Positions 30,794 to 42,864 of a DNA stretch of 64,000 bases are shown here, in pieces. Source of the stretch: Selaginella moellendorffii (Eukaryota; Streptophyta; Lycopodiopsida; Selaginellales; Selaginellaceae); contig NW_003314395.1 of assembly GCF_000143415.4 (NCBI RefSeq), positions 62,001-126,000 of the forward strand, read 5' to 3'. Numbering within the stretch: the first letter of the stretch is position 1; the number at the start of each line of letters is the position of its first letter. Position numbers and translations under genes: made by a program. A model generated the notes under the pieces. The model made no database searches. It had not been told where the DNA came from and saw only the letters and a list, made by a program, of their open reading frames with translations.

Positions 30794-31675
30794 CTACCGC
30801 TGCGAGTGCATATCCCTCCAAACCCAAGCGCTGGATTTAAAATCTGCTGATATTTGCACCCGCAAAACCTCATGAACAGTCCCTCGTTCCATCACCTTGA
30901 AGAGAAATCGCTGGCGAGGCTCAGTGAGCTCGTACAAGGACGCTATCTTCATGTGCATCTCGTCTCGCCGGCGGAAGCCATTGGACCAAACACCCATGCT
31001 CCACCACCGAAAGCATATGTGTCGATCGGAAATCTTCCTCCCAACGAGGGCGTCTCATCCTGGTGTCAAGGCAAAGATTTCTAAGAGGAAAACCAGAGGG
31101 AAAGCATTGAGTTACCTGGATCTTGAGATGGACGAGCGAGTAGTGCAAGCCGATTAGATTCACCAGGACGCTCAAAGTTGGCGAGAACAGATTGATGAGA
31201 ACGTCCTGGAAGCCAATGTCTCGCACGCACAGGAGGTCGAGAGCGTTGAGATAGTTAGCGACTTCCAGCGATTCTTCGCAGGCGTACATTCTCACAAACT
31301 CGATCACGGCTCTGGCCAAGCTTGCCATCTCAAGGTGGCGATGAGCGTACGATGTTCTCCAGTCCTTGAAGAAGCTTAAACGAAATCTATCACAAGAAAG
31401 AAAATTAGCTACCTCGTGAGGCTGCTTGTGAGGGGTGGCCGCGGGCCAGCGTCTCTTGAAAACGCTGGCCCAGATTCCATCGCGACAACCGATTTTCCAG
31501 AGAGATTTTGAGCAGCTTGCCAGTGCACAAAGATCTCGCGACTGTGTCAAAATCTCCCACGAACTTTAGGAAATCTCTGCAACATTCCCTATCACCATCA
31601 TACCTCGAGCAAGATCAGGATGCGCTCCAATAGATCGTCTTCCAGATCCTCAAGCCTTCCTGGCTGTGAATCCAT
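30794..31675 (-). CDS. F-box protein
   Basis: Three exons on the minus strand: 31675-31604, 31541-31116, 31033-30794; 738 nt, 245 residues, ATG 31675. The F-box spans about residues 8-50: LEDDLLERILILLESRDLCALASCSKSLWK-WASVFKRRWP, split by intron 1. The middle is helical (AVIEFVRMYACEESLEVANYLNALDLL). The C-terminal exon holds ICFRWWSMGVWSNGFRRRDE and ERGTVHEVLRVQIS, a pattern found in a small conserved group of plant F-box proteins. It should act as the substrate receptor of an SCF ubiquitin ligase; the substrate is unknown. The last acceptor (AG before 31033) was chosen because it restores this conserved frame. Divergent from the NDPK gene, sharing a 183-bp promoter region. Confidence 0.82.
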
Positions 31676-31858
31676 GGTACCGTGCTGCACAGTCTCGCGA
31701 GATCAAACACCGGCGCGTTGAGATCGGCGCCTTGGAGAAGCCATTGCTGGAAGAAACTCTCCAAATTTCTTCCTGGAGGAAGAATTTCTCTCCTTCCAGG
31801 TGGCAGTACAAGGAATATACGAGCCCTGCTTTCTAGGGTTCTTGAGTGAAGAGGACAA
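31676..31858. promoter_or_regulatory. Shared F-box / NDPK divergent promoter
   Basis: Only 183 bp separate the two start codons of divergent genes, so both 5' UTRs and promoters must lie here. AACCCTA (as TAGGGTT) at 31834-31840 is 19 bp upstream of the NDPK ATG. Confidence 0.6.
31834..31840. promoter_or_regulatory. TAGGGTT (telo-box-like) motif upstream of NDPK
   Basis: TAGGGTT 19 bp before the NDPK start codon, a shortened form of the motif seen at other genes here. Confidence 0.35.
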
Positions 31859-32602
31859 ATGCGCTGGCGCGGAATCGCTGTTCTAGTCGTGGCTTGCGTC
31901 GGTGAGTAATTCTTGTCTCCAGAATCTTTACCGAGCACTGGATCTCTCAGTATCTCAGTGCGGCGGGGATGTGGAATCGACGCTCGCGATGGTGAAGCCC
32001 GACTGCGTCGAGACGAATCAGGTGGAATCCATCAAGGCCCTTGTCAATGCGTCGGGTTTTCTGATCATCACCGAGAGAATGCTACGTCTGGAAGAATCGC
32101 TGGCCAGGAACTTTTATGCCGAGCATTCCAAGCGCGAGTTTTTTGACGATCTCGTCGATTTCATGACAAGGTTTGATGGATTATTTGCTTGTTTTTGCCG
32201 CGTTCTTTACAGCCATTCCCTCGTTCTTCGCAGTGGTTCTGTCGCTGCCATGGTGCTCCAGAAACACAACGCCATTGCTGAGTGGCGTGAGTTGATCGGT
32301 CCGACTGATCCATCCAAGGCGAGAGTTTCTCATCCACAAACGTAAGAACAAGTTTGTTTGCAAGCTTTCACTTTTCTCTGTGATCGGGATGGTGTAGCCT
32401 TCGAGCCAAATGGGGTATCGATACGCAAAGGAACTGCGTTCACGGATCAGATTCCTCACTATCTGCTGGAAGAGAAATTTCTCTCTTGTTTGGTGGTTCA
32501 CGCTCCACAGGCAAGCGTTTCATGCGCGGTGTATCTCATGCTTATATGTGGTGTACTTTGATCTTGGCAGGAGCCGGTAGAATCTCTCACGAAGAACTAT
32601 GA
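31859..32602 (+). CDS. Nucleoside diphosphate kinase with signal peptide and C-terminal HEEL
   Basis: Exons 31859-31901, 31951-32170, 32234-32341, 32398-32510, 32571-32602; 516 nt, 171 residues. A hydrophobic leader (RWRGIAVLVVACV) is followed by the NDPK core: LAMVKPD, GFLIITERMLRL, NFYAEHSKREFFDDLVDFMTSG, MVLQKHNAIAEWRELIGPTDPSKA, and the active-site NCVHGSDS with the phosphorylated His, then SAGREI. The protein ends in RISHEEL, and HEEL is a KDEL-type signal, so an ER-lumen enzyme is likely (inference); this fits the plant signal-peptide NDPK type. The last intron (32511-32570) would be GC-AG; it is exactly 60 nt and open, so an unspliced form of 191 residues with the same end is equally readable. 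The enzyme exchanges gamma-phosphates between NTPs and NDPs. Confidence 0.85.
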
Positions 32603-32836
32603 GCTGCGTCTCAAGGATCGTGGCTTTCGGCTCGTACTGTCAGTCACATACTCCACATTGGCCGGCAGGGTACTAAGTATAATTCGCGCTTGGGAAAGGT
32701 TTCGGAACATGCGGTGGAGCCATAGATAGCATCCAACACAATCTCAGGCTGATCTCTATGTTGGCCCCTCGCAATCAGGGTTGCAGCTTGGGTACATCCA
32801 GCAAGGAGCACAGCTACAGGCAGGTCCAGTTCAACA

Positions 32837-33512
32837 ATGGATGCCGCGGCTCTAGAGCCAAGCCCATGGATGCAAACTGTTGAGTGGCCCTGTGTCACGT
32901 GGCTACTTTCCAGTGGTTTGCCACGAAGCTTCTGGTTTCCGGCTGTCTTGACGGCAAACTATCTCCAGAACCGGCTCCCCACCTCTGCTGGCATCGCTCC
33001 TGAAGAAGCATGGAGTAGCAAGAAACCTACAGTTACGCATCTGAGAATATTCAGGTGTGAAGCGTGGGCACACATCCCTGACGGAATGCACAAGAAATTG
33101 GAGCAGGCTGTGTTTGTCGATCACAAAGCCTATCGTCTCTGAAATCCAATCACGAAGCAGGAGATCCTGAGCAGAGATGTGGTTTTCAACGTCCAGTCAA
33201 GGTTCTACATCCAAGCCTACCTTGACCGAAGAAAATGACGTTGAAGCGGAACAAGACCAGTTGACTGTCAGCATGATCACTGTGCCGCTTCAAACAGTCC
33301 CTACGCATCAACCCATGCCCGCTTCTACTCCAACACCACCAATGCCGCCGCCTCCTTCAGATCCTCCACGCAGATCGATCCGCACAAGGCGGCCTACTGA
33401 GCGTCTCATCGAGACAATGGTCTCATCTCGTGCAGCTGGGACTCCTACTGTTCCGAGGACCCATGAAGCCATGGCCTCACAGGAAGCGTCTTACTGGCGT
33501 GTAGCAATGTGA
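32837..33512 (+). mobile_element. Ty1/copia polyprotein fragment (integrase end and linker)
   Basis: The plus strand encodes a copia integrase C-terminal part: LPRSFWFPAVLTANYLQNRLPT, APEEAWSSKKPTVTHLRIF-C-AWAHIPD, then NPITKQEILSRDVVFN after an in-frame TGA at 33140-33142 where the family has Trp. A Pro-rich linker follows (33177-33512) with RRSIRTRRPTERLIETM and MASQEASYWRVAM, the segment just before the reverse transcriptase, where the element is cut off. Gag, protease, most of integrase and all of RT are missing. A dead fragment, marking the start of the repeat-rich half. Confidence 0.88.
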
Positions 33513-34845
33513 ATCATGCTTAGCTAGTCTGAGATGATGAGCATGAAGAGCTGATGAGAAAGGCATATGAAAAACTCATCAATCAACTACCCAAAACTTA
33601 GTTTTTGGTCATGGACTTACTTGCACACTCTTTGCTCCTTGTTATGGCTTCAATCTTGCCACTAGCATGTGATCTTGGCTGTGAACTGCAAGGTTCTCAT
33701 TTCTACTACTACTAAGCACTTAAACCTCCAAAAGTATCCTTCCCAATTGCTGGAAGTTCCTACAAAGAATTGTTATCCTATGTTCTTGAATCTTGCTTGA
33801 TCTAATTTTTTATATAGGTTGCTGAAATCTCTCAATCTCCCACTGGCTTTATACTCTACTTGTTGCTCAGCACCTCTGCACAGCCTAGTGCCTTTAAGCA
33901 TCTAGCACATCTACCAAAAGCTTCAAGCAGTGCAAAAAGGGATTGCAATCAAGAGGCTCATCCTCCTCCTTGTCACTAGCCTCTTGGCTAGCAAGTTCCA
34001 TGCCCAAGATCAAGGAGCCAATTGCTTCAATACCATATTAGTAGTGGAGAGAGGAAGAACTTTTTGTGTATGCAACTGTATATGGATGGTACATATATAT
34101 GAAACTACTACCACATAGGCATAACTACATGCCACATCATCTCTACCACTCATGATCGATCCAAGCCTAAATCTAAGCCTGAATCATGCTTAGCTAGTAT
34201 GAGATGATAAGCATGGAGAGCTGATAAGAAAGGCATATAAAAAACTCATCAATCAACTACTTAAAACTTGGTTCTTGGTCTTGGACTTGCTTGCACACTC
34301 TTTGCTTTTTGCTATGGCTTCAATCTTGCCATTAGTATGTGGTCTTGGCTGTGAACTGCCAGGCTCCCACTTCTATAGCTACAAGCACTTAAATCTCCAT
34401 AAGCATCCTTCCTAATTGCTGGAAGTTCCTGCAAAGAATTATTATGCTACGTTTTTGAATCTTCTTTGATCCAATTTTTGATATGGGTTGCTAAAATCTC
34501 TCAATCTCCCACTAGCTTTATGCTCTGCTTGCTACTACTTGCTGCTCAGCACTTCTACATGGCCTGGTGCCTTCAAGCATCTAGCAGATCTACCAAAAGC
34601 TTCAAGCATTGCAAAAAGGGATTGCAATCAGAAGGCTCATCCTCCTCCTCGTCATTGGCCTCCTAACTAGCAAGCACCATGCCCAGGATCAAGGAGCCAA
34701 TTGCTCTAATACCATGTTAGTAGTAGAGAGATTTGCACAAGGAGGAAGAACTTCCTATATATTCAACTGTATATGGATGGTATATATGTATGAAACTACT
34801 ACCATGTAGGCATAACTACATGCCACATCATCTCTACCTCTAACA
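33510..34845 (-). mobile_element. Tandem pair of short-LTR retroelement units (TRIM-like)
   Basis: Two imperfect direct copies with a 670-bp offset: 33510-34153 and 34180-34845, both opening with TGAATCATGCTTAGCTAGT. Each ends in an LTR-like piece (34036-34153 and 34715-34845). The second is 131 bp, bounded by TGTTAG and CTAACA. Just left of it, TTGCTCTAATACCA is the reverse complement of TGGTATTAGAGCAA, resembling the initiator-Met-tRNA primer-binding site, so the units read on the minus strand as LTR-PBS-internal. I find no coding capacity, as expected for miniature LTR elements. Boundaries of the internal part are approximate. Confidence 0.6.
34715..34845 (-). repeat. 131-bp LTR-like terminal repeat
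   Basis: Starts TGTTAG and ends CTAACA on the plus strand, so both ends form a short inverted repeat typical of LTRs; a primer-binding-site-like sequence adjoins on the left. A diverged copy is at 34036-34153. Confidence 0.6.
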
Positions 34846-37800
34846 ATCGCAAAGGGCTGGGACTTTCTCCACTGATGAGCATCACTTGTGATGGCCACAG
34901 TGCCAATGGGAGTGTTGAGAGCAGCCCTATGCCATGTGACTAGTCCACGTGGAGAGACACAAGTCTTCACTAGTTCACTGTGTATGAGTCCTCACCAGTT
35001 CATCGTGTCATACATATGTACATTTCCATTCCATATATGCTATGATAGATCTTGAGCACCATCACATGGTTTCACCTTTCATTAGAGCACTATCCTTTGG
35101 AGCAGTGGTATAGTTTTGTCATGCCTCACTAGCAGAATACCCATGCCCCAAGCCCCAGCAGCTCAATGGTTTCCAACCTTTCATGCTAGAATGCTTATCA
35201 AAATCTGATTGTGCCTTAGCAGCACACAATTTACATTTCACAACCTATGAGCTGGAAATCCATCTTGACAAGGGACCTCTGCCAAGATCCAGAGATAGAC
35301 AAGGTTGCATAATTGGTCCAGCTCATCAAATGGGCCATTTTGTTTTCATTCACCCGCAACAATTTTACATAACACATCTAGATAATAAGTTGGCTGAAGA
35401 GCATCCTCTAGATGAATGGCTTCCAAATTTGAATAAGGAGGTGTTGGTATTGTTTTTATTGATGATGCTATGAGAGGTTTTTAAGAGTGCAAAACACAAA
35501 TTGTCAATCATTAATAATCTCTTGTATCCATCGTGGGACTGCGGTACAGGTGGATGACTAGTTGCCTCACATAAAATAGCTGGTCTACACAATAGAATAA
35601 TTGGTAGATTCAGTGTGGAAATGAAAGTGTTGGTTCCCCTTGGCTCAATAGGGGTTGTTAAACAATAGTCAATGAACAGTTGTTGTAACTACCTTCATTT
35701 CTGGTTTTTTGAAGCTTGAGGGCAAGGAAAGAAAGGTAGTAGAAAGAAGGGTTGGACTTTCTATTTTTCAGTTTCTTATGAAGGTAAGGTAATGAAGCTA
35801 TATAGTGATCAATCTATATAAATCTATGGAGGAACTAGAACTTACTAAACTATCCACTGAGAACCAATCTAATGAGCTAATGAATGGCTGAATTTGAGAA
35901 CTACAGATCCATTTTATAGACCTGGCAAAGGGAACATACCTCAGTTTCGGTTTGTGCCAATGCCCCAAGGTGCCAAAGCTCTCAATATTAGACACAAGAT
36001 GGGCCTTATCAAGAATTGACTATGGCAGCATGCACAACTAACATTCCCTCCATTGAGTTTGGATTTTATGCTTTCTAAAACAAGTAATATATGGTTGAGT
36101 AATTCTTGTAGCTTGCATACTAAGAGCAAATCCTTTATAGACTTTAATTAAAGAGACAAACTTCTGAATTGATTGGAATTACAAACAAGTGATCACCCTT
36201 TTAATCAGTTAACTTAAGGTGTAAGGGATAGGATCTTAATAGATTCCATTCCCTACATCTTGACCAAAAAATCTGTCAGCACTCTCCTACTCCACCTCAT
36301 GAAGTAGTGGTAGTCAAGAAAAAGTTCCATTAGCTAACATGTAGAGCTCTTTACATTTCATCAAGTTCAGCTTCTACACATGAAACTATAGACTCAATTG
36401 GCTATATAACCATAGCAATAACAACATAAGGAAATAAGATATATACCACCAACTTATGGAGGAGATTACTCCATTGACAATCTCTAAACACTTGGCATGC
36501 AAAAGGTGCTATTATTGTTGTCATGATTATTGCAAAGAATTAATGACTGATTAATGCAATTGGTAATAGGTGTACTTTTACATCCTTTACCAATTGAAAA
36601 TGTTACCTTCACTTGTTTATTCTGATCTTCATAAAACTTACTAGTATCAACAACTATTACACACCATTTTATAGTGCTCCTCTATAAGGTGAATGTCTTG
36701 AATGAAATAATGGATAGAGAGGTCATAAAGGTCATCAACTAGATTCTAGGCTACCAGATTCAAGTCAATAACAACATCCACTGAATGGAGCAATTCTAGC
36801 TAAGTTAGAGCCAAGTTAATGTTGTAGGACATCCTTCTATAGCAAAACTTCTCTCCTAGCCTTTTGTTTGTCATCATCTCTCTCTCTGCTCCACAATAGC
36901 ATGAACTATCTCAAGTAAAATTACCTTATTACAACTTTATGACTACATAACAAAGCATAAGCTAAAGACTTCATATACCTAGCATCAACAGAAAATGCAT
37001 CCACAACTTGAGAGGATTTGGTCCAACACCCACGATGACAAAATAATAGGCAGAGGTCACCATCTCTCTCTTCCACATGATTTAAAAGTATCGATTCGGG
37101 AGTATAGTGCAAATGAACATTACTCAATAGCTATCCTAGGACCACCAAGTTTTCATTTGCTTTAGTTTAATAAACTTGGTTTTTCACAGAGGACAATAGC
37201 ACTAAAACTAAGGTACATTTTAAAATTCTACATTAGAAGGCTGAGAATGGACTTTATACCCACTCCTCAAGAACCTGGTACTTTAGCATTTGCTATAGTT
37301 ATTTACACCATAGAAAACAGTGACAAAAAGTCACCATCTTCACCACTCATTCCACACCAATGTAAATAAATGGCTTGCAATCACCATATAGTATTAGAAT
37401 GCTAACAGTATAGACTCCACCAAGTAAGTTCTCGCCCATAGAATCCCAACCAATTCACATCACAAAAGACAATGAATAGAATTTTATATGAGGGAATTAA
37501 AAGACATGAGCTCACATTTTAGAATTTGGTAATTTAAAAAATTAGCCTAAATATGTTAAACTCCTTTTAATAGTAGCACCTTCACATAAATGAATAAGCA
37601 AAGGGATGGAGAAATCAAAGTGCCTACATCCCCCCACTTCCTTAATTATTTGTCCACAGACACCATCCACCACTAGGGATCTAACATTGACAAACACATA
37701 GCTTGGGATGGGATTTTAACTCTTTCAATACTCTTTGATCATCATCTACAACTAGCTGGTATCACACACCCTACACTTAAATAATTATTCACCATATTTT

Positions 37801-39334
37801 CCTTGCTATTTCCAATCACTCACTACTTTACTCTCCACCCATGCTACCATCACCTACTCTAATAAAAATAGTTAGCACACCCAAAACTCAAGTCTTCCAA
37901 TTGCAAGACTTGGCCCTCCTTTAGGTGGTAATGATTGTTGTCATAGTTGAATAAGCTAAACACCAGCATTCAAAGAGATCACCCACTAAGATCCCTAACA
38001 TGACACCCACCACCATCGTAATGAACACTACCTAGGTGGAAGCAACTCCAAGACTTGGTTAATAAACACTTCACTACTATACTAGTGTTGGTGATTGAGG
38101 ACACCACTAATTCATGTTAGCATTACCTCCTTCTATCATCAGAACCACTTGGATCATCATCCCAAGGCATGAACTAATCTTCACTCATCATGATTGACAA
38201 CCTAGCCTTCAAGCAAAACACCTAGTTTGGAAAGAAGTTAAGAAATAAATTCAGTATCATGATGTACCATTTGACATCAATAGATTTGTGTATGACTTCC
38301 ACAATGAGGAAGATTTTAGATAGGTTCTAGGAATTACTATCTAGTTCATAAAATGAAGACATCACATAGTGGACTTCAAAGGCCATAAAAAACCTACTTT
38401 GCAAGGTAGAAATTGTTGCTCATATTGACAAAGTTGTTAACACAATTATTTGTAAAGTACTAATGACATATTACATCCCATTAATGGTTTACTTCACATA
38501 TAACAAAATATCCCATCCTCTCTATCTCAACATACCGCTTGGTTTCTTTCAACTATCTTGCAAAATTATAAGAGAGTGAAGACTTTAGGATAATTTAGAT
38601 AAACATGCTTCACTTCTTCTTGCAATTCCAAGTGCATAACAAATGAACTAAATAATGGCACATACTAAACTTGACAGGTTTGCTACAGTAAAAATTCCCA
38701 ACACAACACAACCCTAGTGCTACAACACATGTTAGGACTACATGAGATCAAGGAACAATAAACTCAATTACAAAAGAACTACACTCAATTTCAAGAATAG
38801 AGTAAATATATGAAACTTAGAAATGAAGAACTTGACAACTTAAAGTGCAAGCAAAAATATCAGTCATGGATAGATATCCTTACCTCATCCACACTTACCA
38901 CATCATCTTCAAGTTGTCTAGTTTAACTTCATGACCACTTCACTCCAAAAGGCAAGTTATTATAAAAACTAGGTCATATAAGAGTGAAAGTATAACTTTA
39001 GAAGAAACTTTACCTCAAACTTCCAAGTAACAAAGGACCAATATGTTTGTTTATGGAGAGTGGGAGAGAGATAAGAGAGAGAATAGATAATTAGTGAGAG
39101 AATATAAATTCTATAGACCCTAATACAACTAGCCCTCAACTACTTCACTCTTTAATATATGGCAACATAACTAGGGTAGCTAGTCTTCAAGCTTTCCACT
39201 TACTCCTGAGTATTTTAATTTGCTTACAACCTAATAAAGAATTGGCAATTTTCTCAAGCTAATGAAATAATAACCCATAAACTTATAAGAGTTTCTTTAC
39301 TACAACAATATATCCACTTGAACAATTGTATATG
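34846..39334. other. CpG-poor unassigned intergenic sequence
   Basis: About 4.5 kb rich in A, T and C on the plus strand with CG almost absent. The longest frame (35183-35473, 96 codons) shows no recognisable domain. No tRNA, gene or clear coding remnant found. The base composition suggests long-methylated, decayed repeat DNA. Confidence 0.5.
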
Positions 39335-39901
39335 TGTAGTGTGTGTGGTTTTTGACCTTTATCCTATGGTGATTTACCATAGGATAACACCACAAAGTGG
39401 AACCTAAACCTTCTTTATGCCACATAACACATGCCATGTATTATATGCCACGTGTCCAAAGAACAATAGTGTGGAACCCAAGGTTCAGGGCCTTGGGCCA
39501 CTAAATGAAGGAACGGTGCCAAACTCCCAAGCATGGAGCTAAATAACAATGAAACCGGACCACAGAGCAACTCCCAAGTATATAACTTAAGGAGCAAAGG
39601 GACAGGAGCCCAGAGTGACTTGGAACAGTCCTAGAGCAACTAACATCCCTTTATTAGGACTAACACGCAAAATGAAGCCAAATGGAGTCTGGCATTATTT
39701 CGGCATACCAGTGGCCTAACGCAATGATATGGGTACTCCACCAGCTAGTATGGAATGGAACTTGGGCTTAGACCCAAGTTGGACACAGAACAAGGATAGG
39801 CACGCAAGTGGGAGGTAGACTATGCCTCAGGTTAGTCAGCCATACCCGACCTACCCACTATCCCTACTATACATTTGGAACCTCCTAAAGCCCCCCCCCC
39901 C
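39335..39901 (-). repeat. LTR-like dispersed repeat with hairpin, copy A
   Basis: Homologous to 54125-54503 over most of its left part. It opens TGTAG and contains a perfect 12-bp stem (39359-39370 and 39376-39387, TTATCCTATGGT with its complement) around loop GATTT. It ends at a C11 run (39891-39901), which on the minus strand would be a G-rich polypurine tract directly before the LTR. No adjoining primer-binding site is visible, so it may be a solo LTR. Confidence 0.6.
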
Positions 39902-41709
39902 TCTGAGGAACATATGCTTTAGGCTTTCACCCCAAGCCTCCCTTAGTATCAAGAGTTAGTCTCCAGGACAAACTCGAAACTTAGTAATTATGAAATGGCA
40001 CTAGATTGTGAATTTGGACATAGGACAAACACCATTGTGTTCAAGACAATCTCTACATTCCATAGATATGCTAAATGAGCAAATCTAGACACTTTCCATA
40101 AATAGCATATGGGATAGAAATAAGACTAACACAAAGGGCATGATAGTGAGGGTGTTTGGCAAACATGGTAAGTTATCATGTAGCGATATTGAGGGACTAG
40201 TCTCAATACGCAAGAGTTCTTGTCAAGCCAGTGCAAGACAAAGCAAAAGAGAACTAACAAGCTGGGCCAAGTATGCTTGGTTAAATAGACACTCAGGAAT
40301 TCCTTCCTTATGCTCGTCCAGTTAAGTACAAATGCAAAGTCCAGTTTACTAACACTTGAACAAGAGGGGCTAATAAATGGAACTAGCAATACCGACCTCC
40401 TGCCATCGTGGTAGTAAGGAAAGAGTGTCCATAAGGACTGGTCAATAAATAACTTTCGATACCCAAAGTCACATTTGCGACAATATGGTCTTATCCAAGA
40501 TGCTCCACTTAAATAGTTTAGTTGTATTCTTCAAGCTTTCTTAGGCATCAAAAAAGTCTCACAAACTCTCACACTTGGCCACAAATAAGCTAAAATGCCA
40601 AGAGCAAATCTCAAATATTGATAATAAAGTATATTTGTGATGGTGGCATAAATATCTACACTATAGTAGTATCTATCAAGCTTTGAACTCTTATAACAAA
40701 GGCTAAAAGTCAAAAGACCTAAAAAACAAATTGCTAGAATCTTGCTAGAACTGGCTAAATGCTATTACTTATGCAAATGCCCACAATGTCATATTACAAA
40801 AAAATACCCCATCTAAAAAAAAGCCTCTAAGTAGAGTAGTAGCATGCCAAGGTCTAGATGAGTTGTTCCATGAAAATCCAAAGTCCTAGAGTAAGCACAA
40901 TTCTCAATAAATACCCTAGATAAGTAATTGCTAAAATAGAGGGAAAAATTTCTTTATCTCTCATCTTCCAAGCTTTTAATAGTCTCCAGATGGAAAAGTG
41001 GCTTATGAGAGATAGGATGAGCAAGTTGAAGTCACATAATTATATGGAAGAGCAAATCTTCTAGACATGCTACTATTTTGGCAAATATTAGCAATGATTC
41101 CCTACATCTAGTAGAGATGATTCCAAATCACTTATAAAGCACAACTTGCCAAGAGATAAGGAGCATCAAGAGCCAAGTCTCTCATCTTCCTCTCAATCAA
41201 GAGTTAATAATTATGAAAGAGAAAATGAAAGATGTCTCCTAACTGTCTTGATAGTAGCAACAAACTCCTAGCACCTAAGGGAAGAAGGGGGCCTCAAAAG
41301 TCAAAGCCCTTAACAATTGTTGCATCAAAGCATCTATTATCACCACACAAATCATGGAGATTTGCCCCCATCCTTGTATGATAAGTACTTTGCCTCTACA
41401 AAAGTGTTAGGAGTGACATTAAGATGGCATCCTAGTGAATGAGGAACATTATGGGCTGGTAAATTGATGTTTGATTTACTTTTTGTAATAAATGCTCAAG
41501 TGGAGCATGTGCCAATGTAGCTCAAAGCATCTTCTTTCCCCCTTTGATGCTTCTTGAAGACTTGATCATTCTCCAGCAAAGAGTTATCCTATGTCAAGGT
41601 GTTAATAACAATTGCCTCACTAGGCATTTACTGTGAGAACCAAATTTCCATTCAGCAAGCACTCTTTTGATTCCTGAATGAGGCTTTTTAGTAATGAACC
41701 CTATCTTTA
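39902..41709. other. CpG-poor unassigned sequence
   Basis: Same character as 34846-39334: A/T-rich, nearly CG-free. Possibly the internal region of the minus-oriented element whose LTR is at 39335. No domain recognised. Confidence 0.45.
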
Positions 41710-41893
41710 TCTTTGGTGTTGATGAATGAGAAAACAACATGAATATACATATCTTTCATGAATGGGAAGTATCTCTAAATTGTTGTTATCCATGTTATGA
41801 ATTGATTGTTTCTATCCCACATCAAAAATATAAGCCCTGAGAAATGGCTTCACTCAAAATCCTCAACCAACTATTTCTTGAACTTTGAATCCT
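41710..41893 (+). repeat. Flanking repeat, left of satellite array
   Basis: Shares an ordered set of phrases with 47600-47785 beyond the other end of the array: TTTGGTGTTGAT, then CTAT-CCA(C)-(C)AAAAATA-AAGCCC, GGCT(T/C)CACT, and ATCCTAC-CAA. The array begins immediately after the last of these. Confidence 0.6.
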
Positions 41894-42764
41894 ACGCAAC
41901 GGTGCCGCCACTACTACCGTTGGTCCTGGCGGAGGTTTGCCAGCTTGTTAAGGAGGCCATGGGCTGTTGGGGTGGATCTAGCAAAGCGGTGAGAGATCAT
42001 GAATCTTTTTATTCTCCTCCTGCTACTATTTCCTCCTTTATTTCAGTGTGAGGATTTCATATCCCACCATGAGGCGCTCATTAAGCAGCGGTTGGCAATG
42101 GTAGAACAACGATTGCAAGAGTTGTTGAAGCAGTTGCCACCGCTGATACCACCCCTGTAGCAGCAGCAACCACCGCCGCCGCTGCCTCCTCCGTCCCTGC
42201 CCTGCGGCACTCAACGGTGCCGCCACTGCTACCGTTGGTCCTGGCGGAGGTTCACCAGCTTGTTAAGGAGGTCATGGGCTTTTGGGATGGATCTAGCAAA
42301 GCGGTGAAAGATCATGAATCTTTTTATTCTCCTCTTGCTATTGTTTCCTCGTCTATTTCAAAGTCAGGATTTCATATTCCACCGTCAGGCGCTCACTAAG
42401 CAGCGATTGGCAATGGTAGAACAGCGATTGCAAGAGTCCACCCCTGCAGCAGCAGCAGCCACCGCCGCCGCTGCTTCCTCCGTCTCGGCCCTGCAGCACT
42501 CAACGGTGCTGCCATTGCTACCGTTGGTCCTGGCGGAGGTTCACCAGCTTGTTAACGAGGTCATGGGCTTTTGGGGTGGATCTAGCAAAGCGGTGAGAGA
42601 TCATGAATCTTTTTATTCTCCTCCTGCTATTGTTTTGTCCTCTATTTCAGAGTGAGGATTTCATATCCCACCGTCAGGCGCTCACTAAGCAACGATTGGC
42701 AATGGTAGAACAGCGATTGCAAGAGCTGTGAAGCAGTGCCGCCGCTGAAACCACCCTGCAATTG

Positions 42765-42864
42765 NNNNNNNNNNNNNNNNNNNNNNNNNNNNNNNNNNNN
42801 NNNNNNNNNNNNNNNNNNNNNNNNNNNNNNNNNNNNNNNNNNNNNNNNNNNNNNNNNNNNNNNN
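42765..42864. other. Assembly gap (100 N)
   Basis: One hundred undetermined bases, placed exactly where the satellite units change orientation. Confidence 1.

Noticed and set aside
31390-31415. 26-bp GT..AG segment in the F-box gene
   Set aside because: Far too short for an intron and the reading frame is open and sensible through it.
35183-35473. 96-codon frame in repeat DNA
   Set aside because: No domain, no neighbouring splice structure, and set in CpG-poor decayed sequence.
39891-39901. C11 run (and C17 at 61215, G17 at 57347) as possible G-quadruplex loci
   Set aside because: Simple homopolymers; two are better explained as polypurine tracts of retroelements. No separate G-run pattern.
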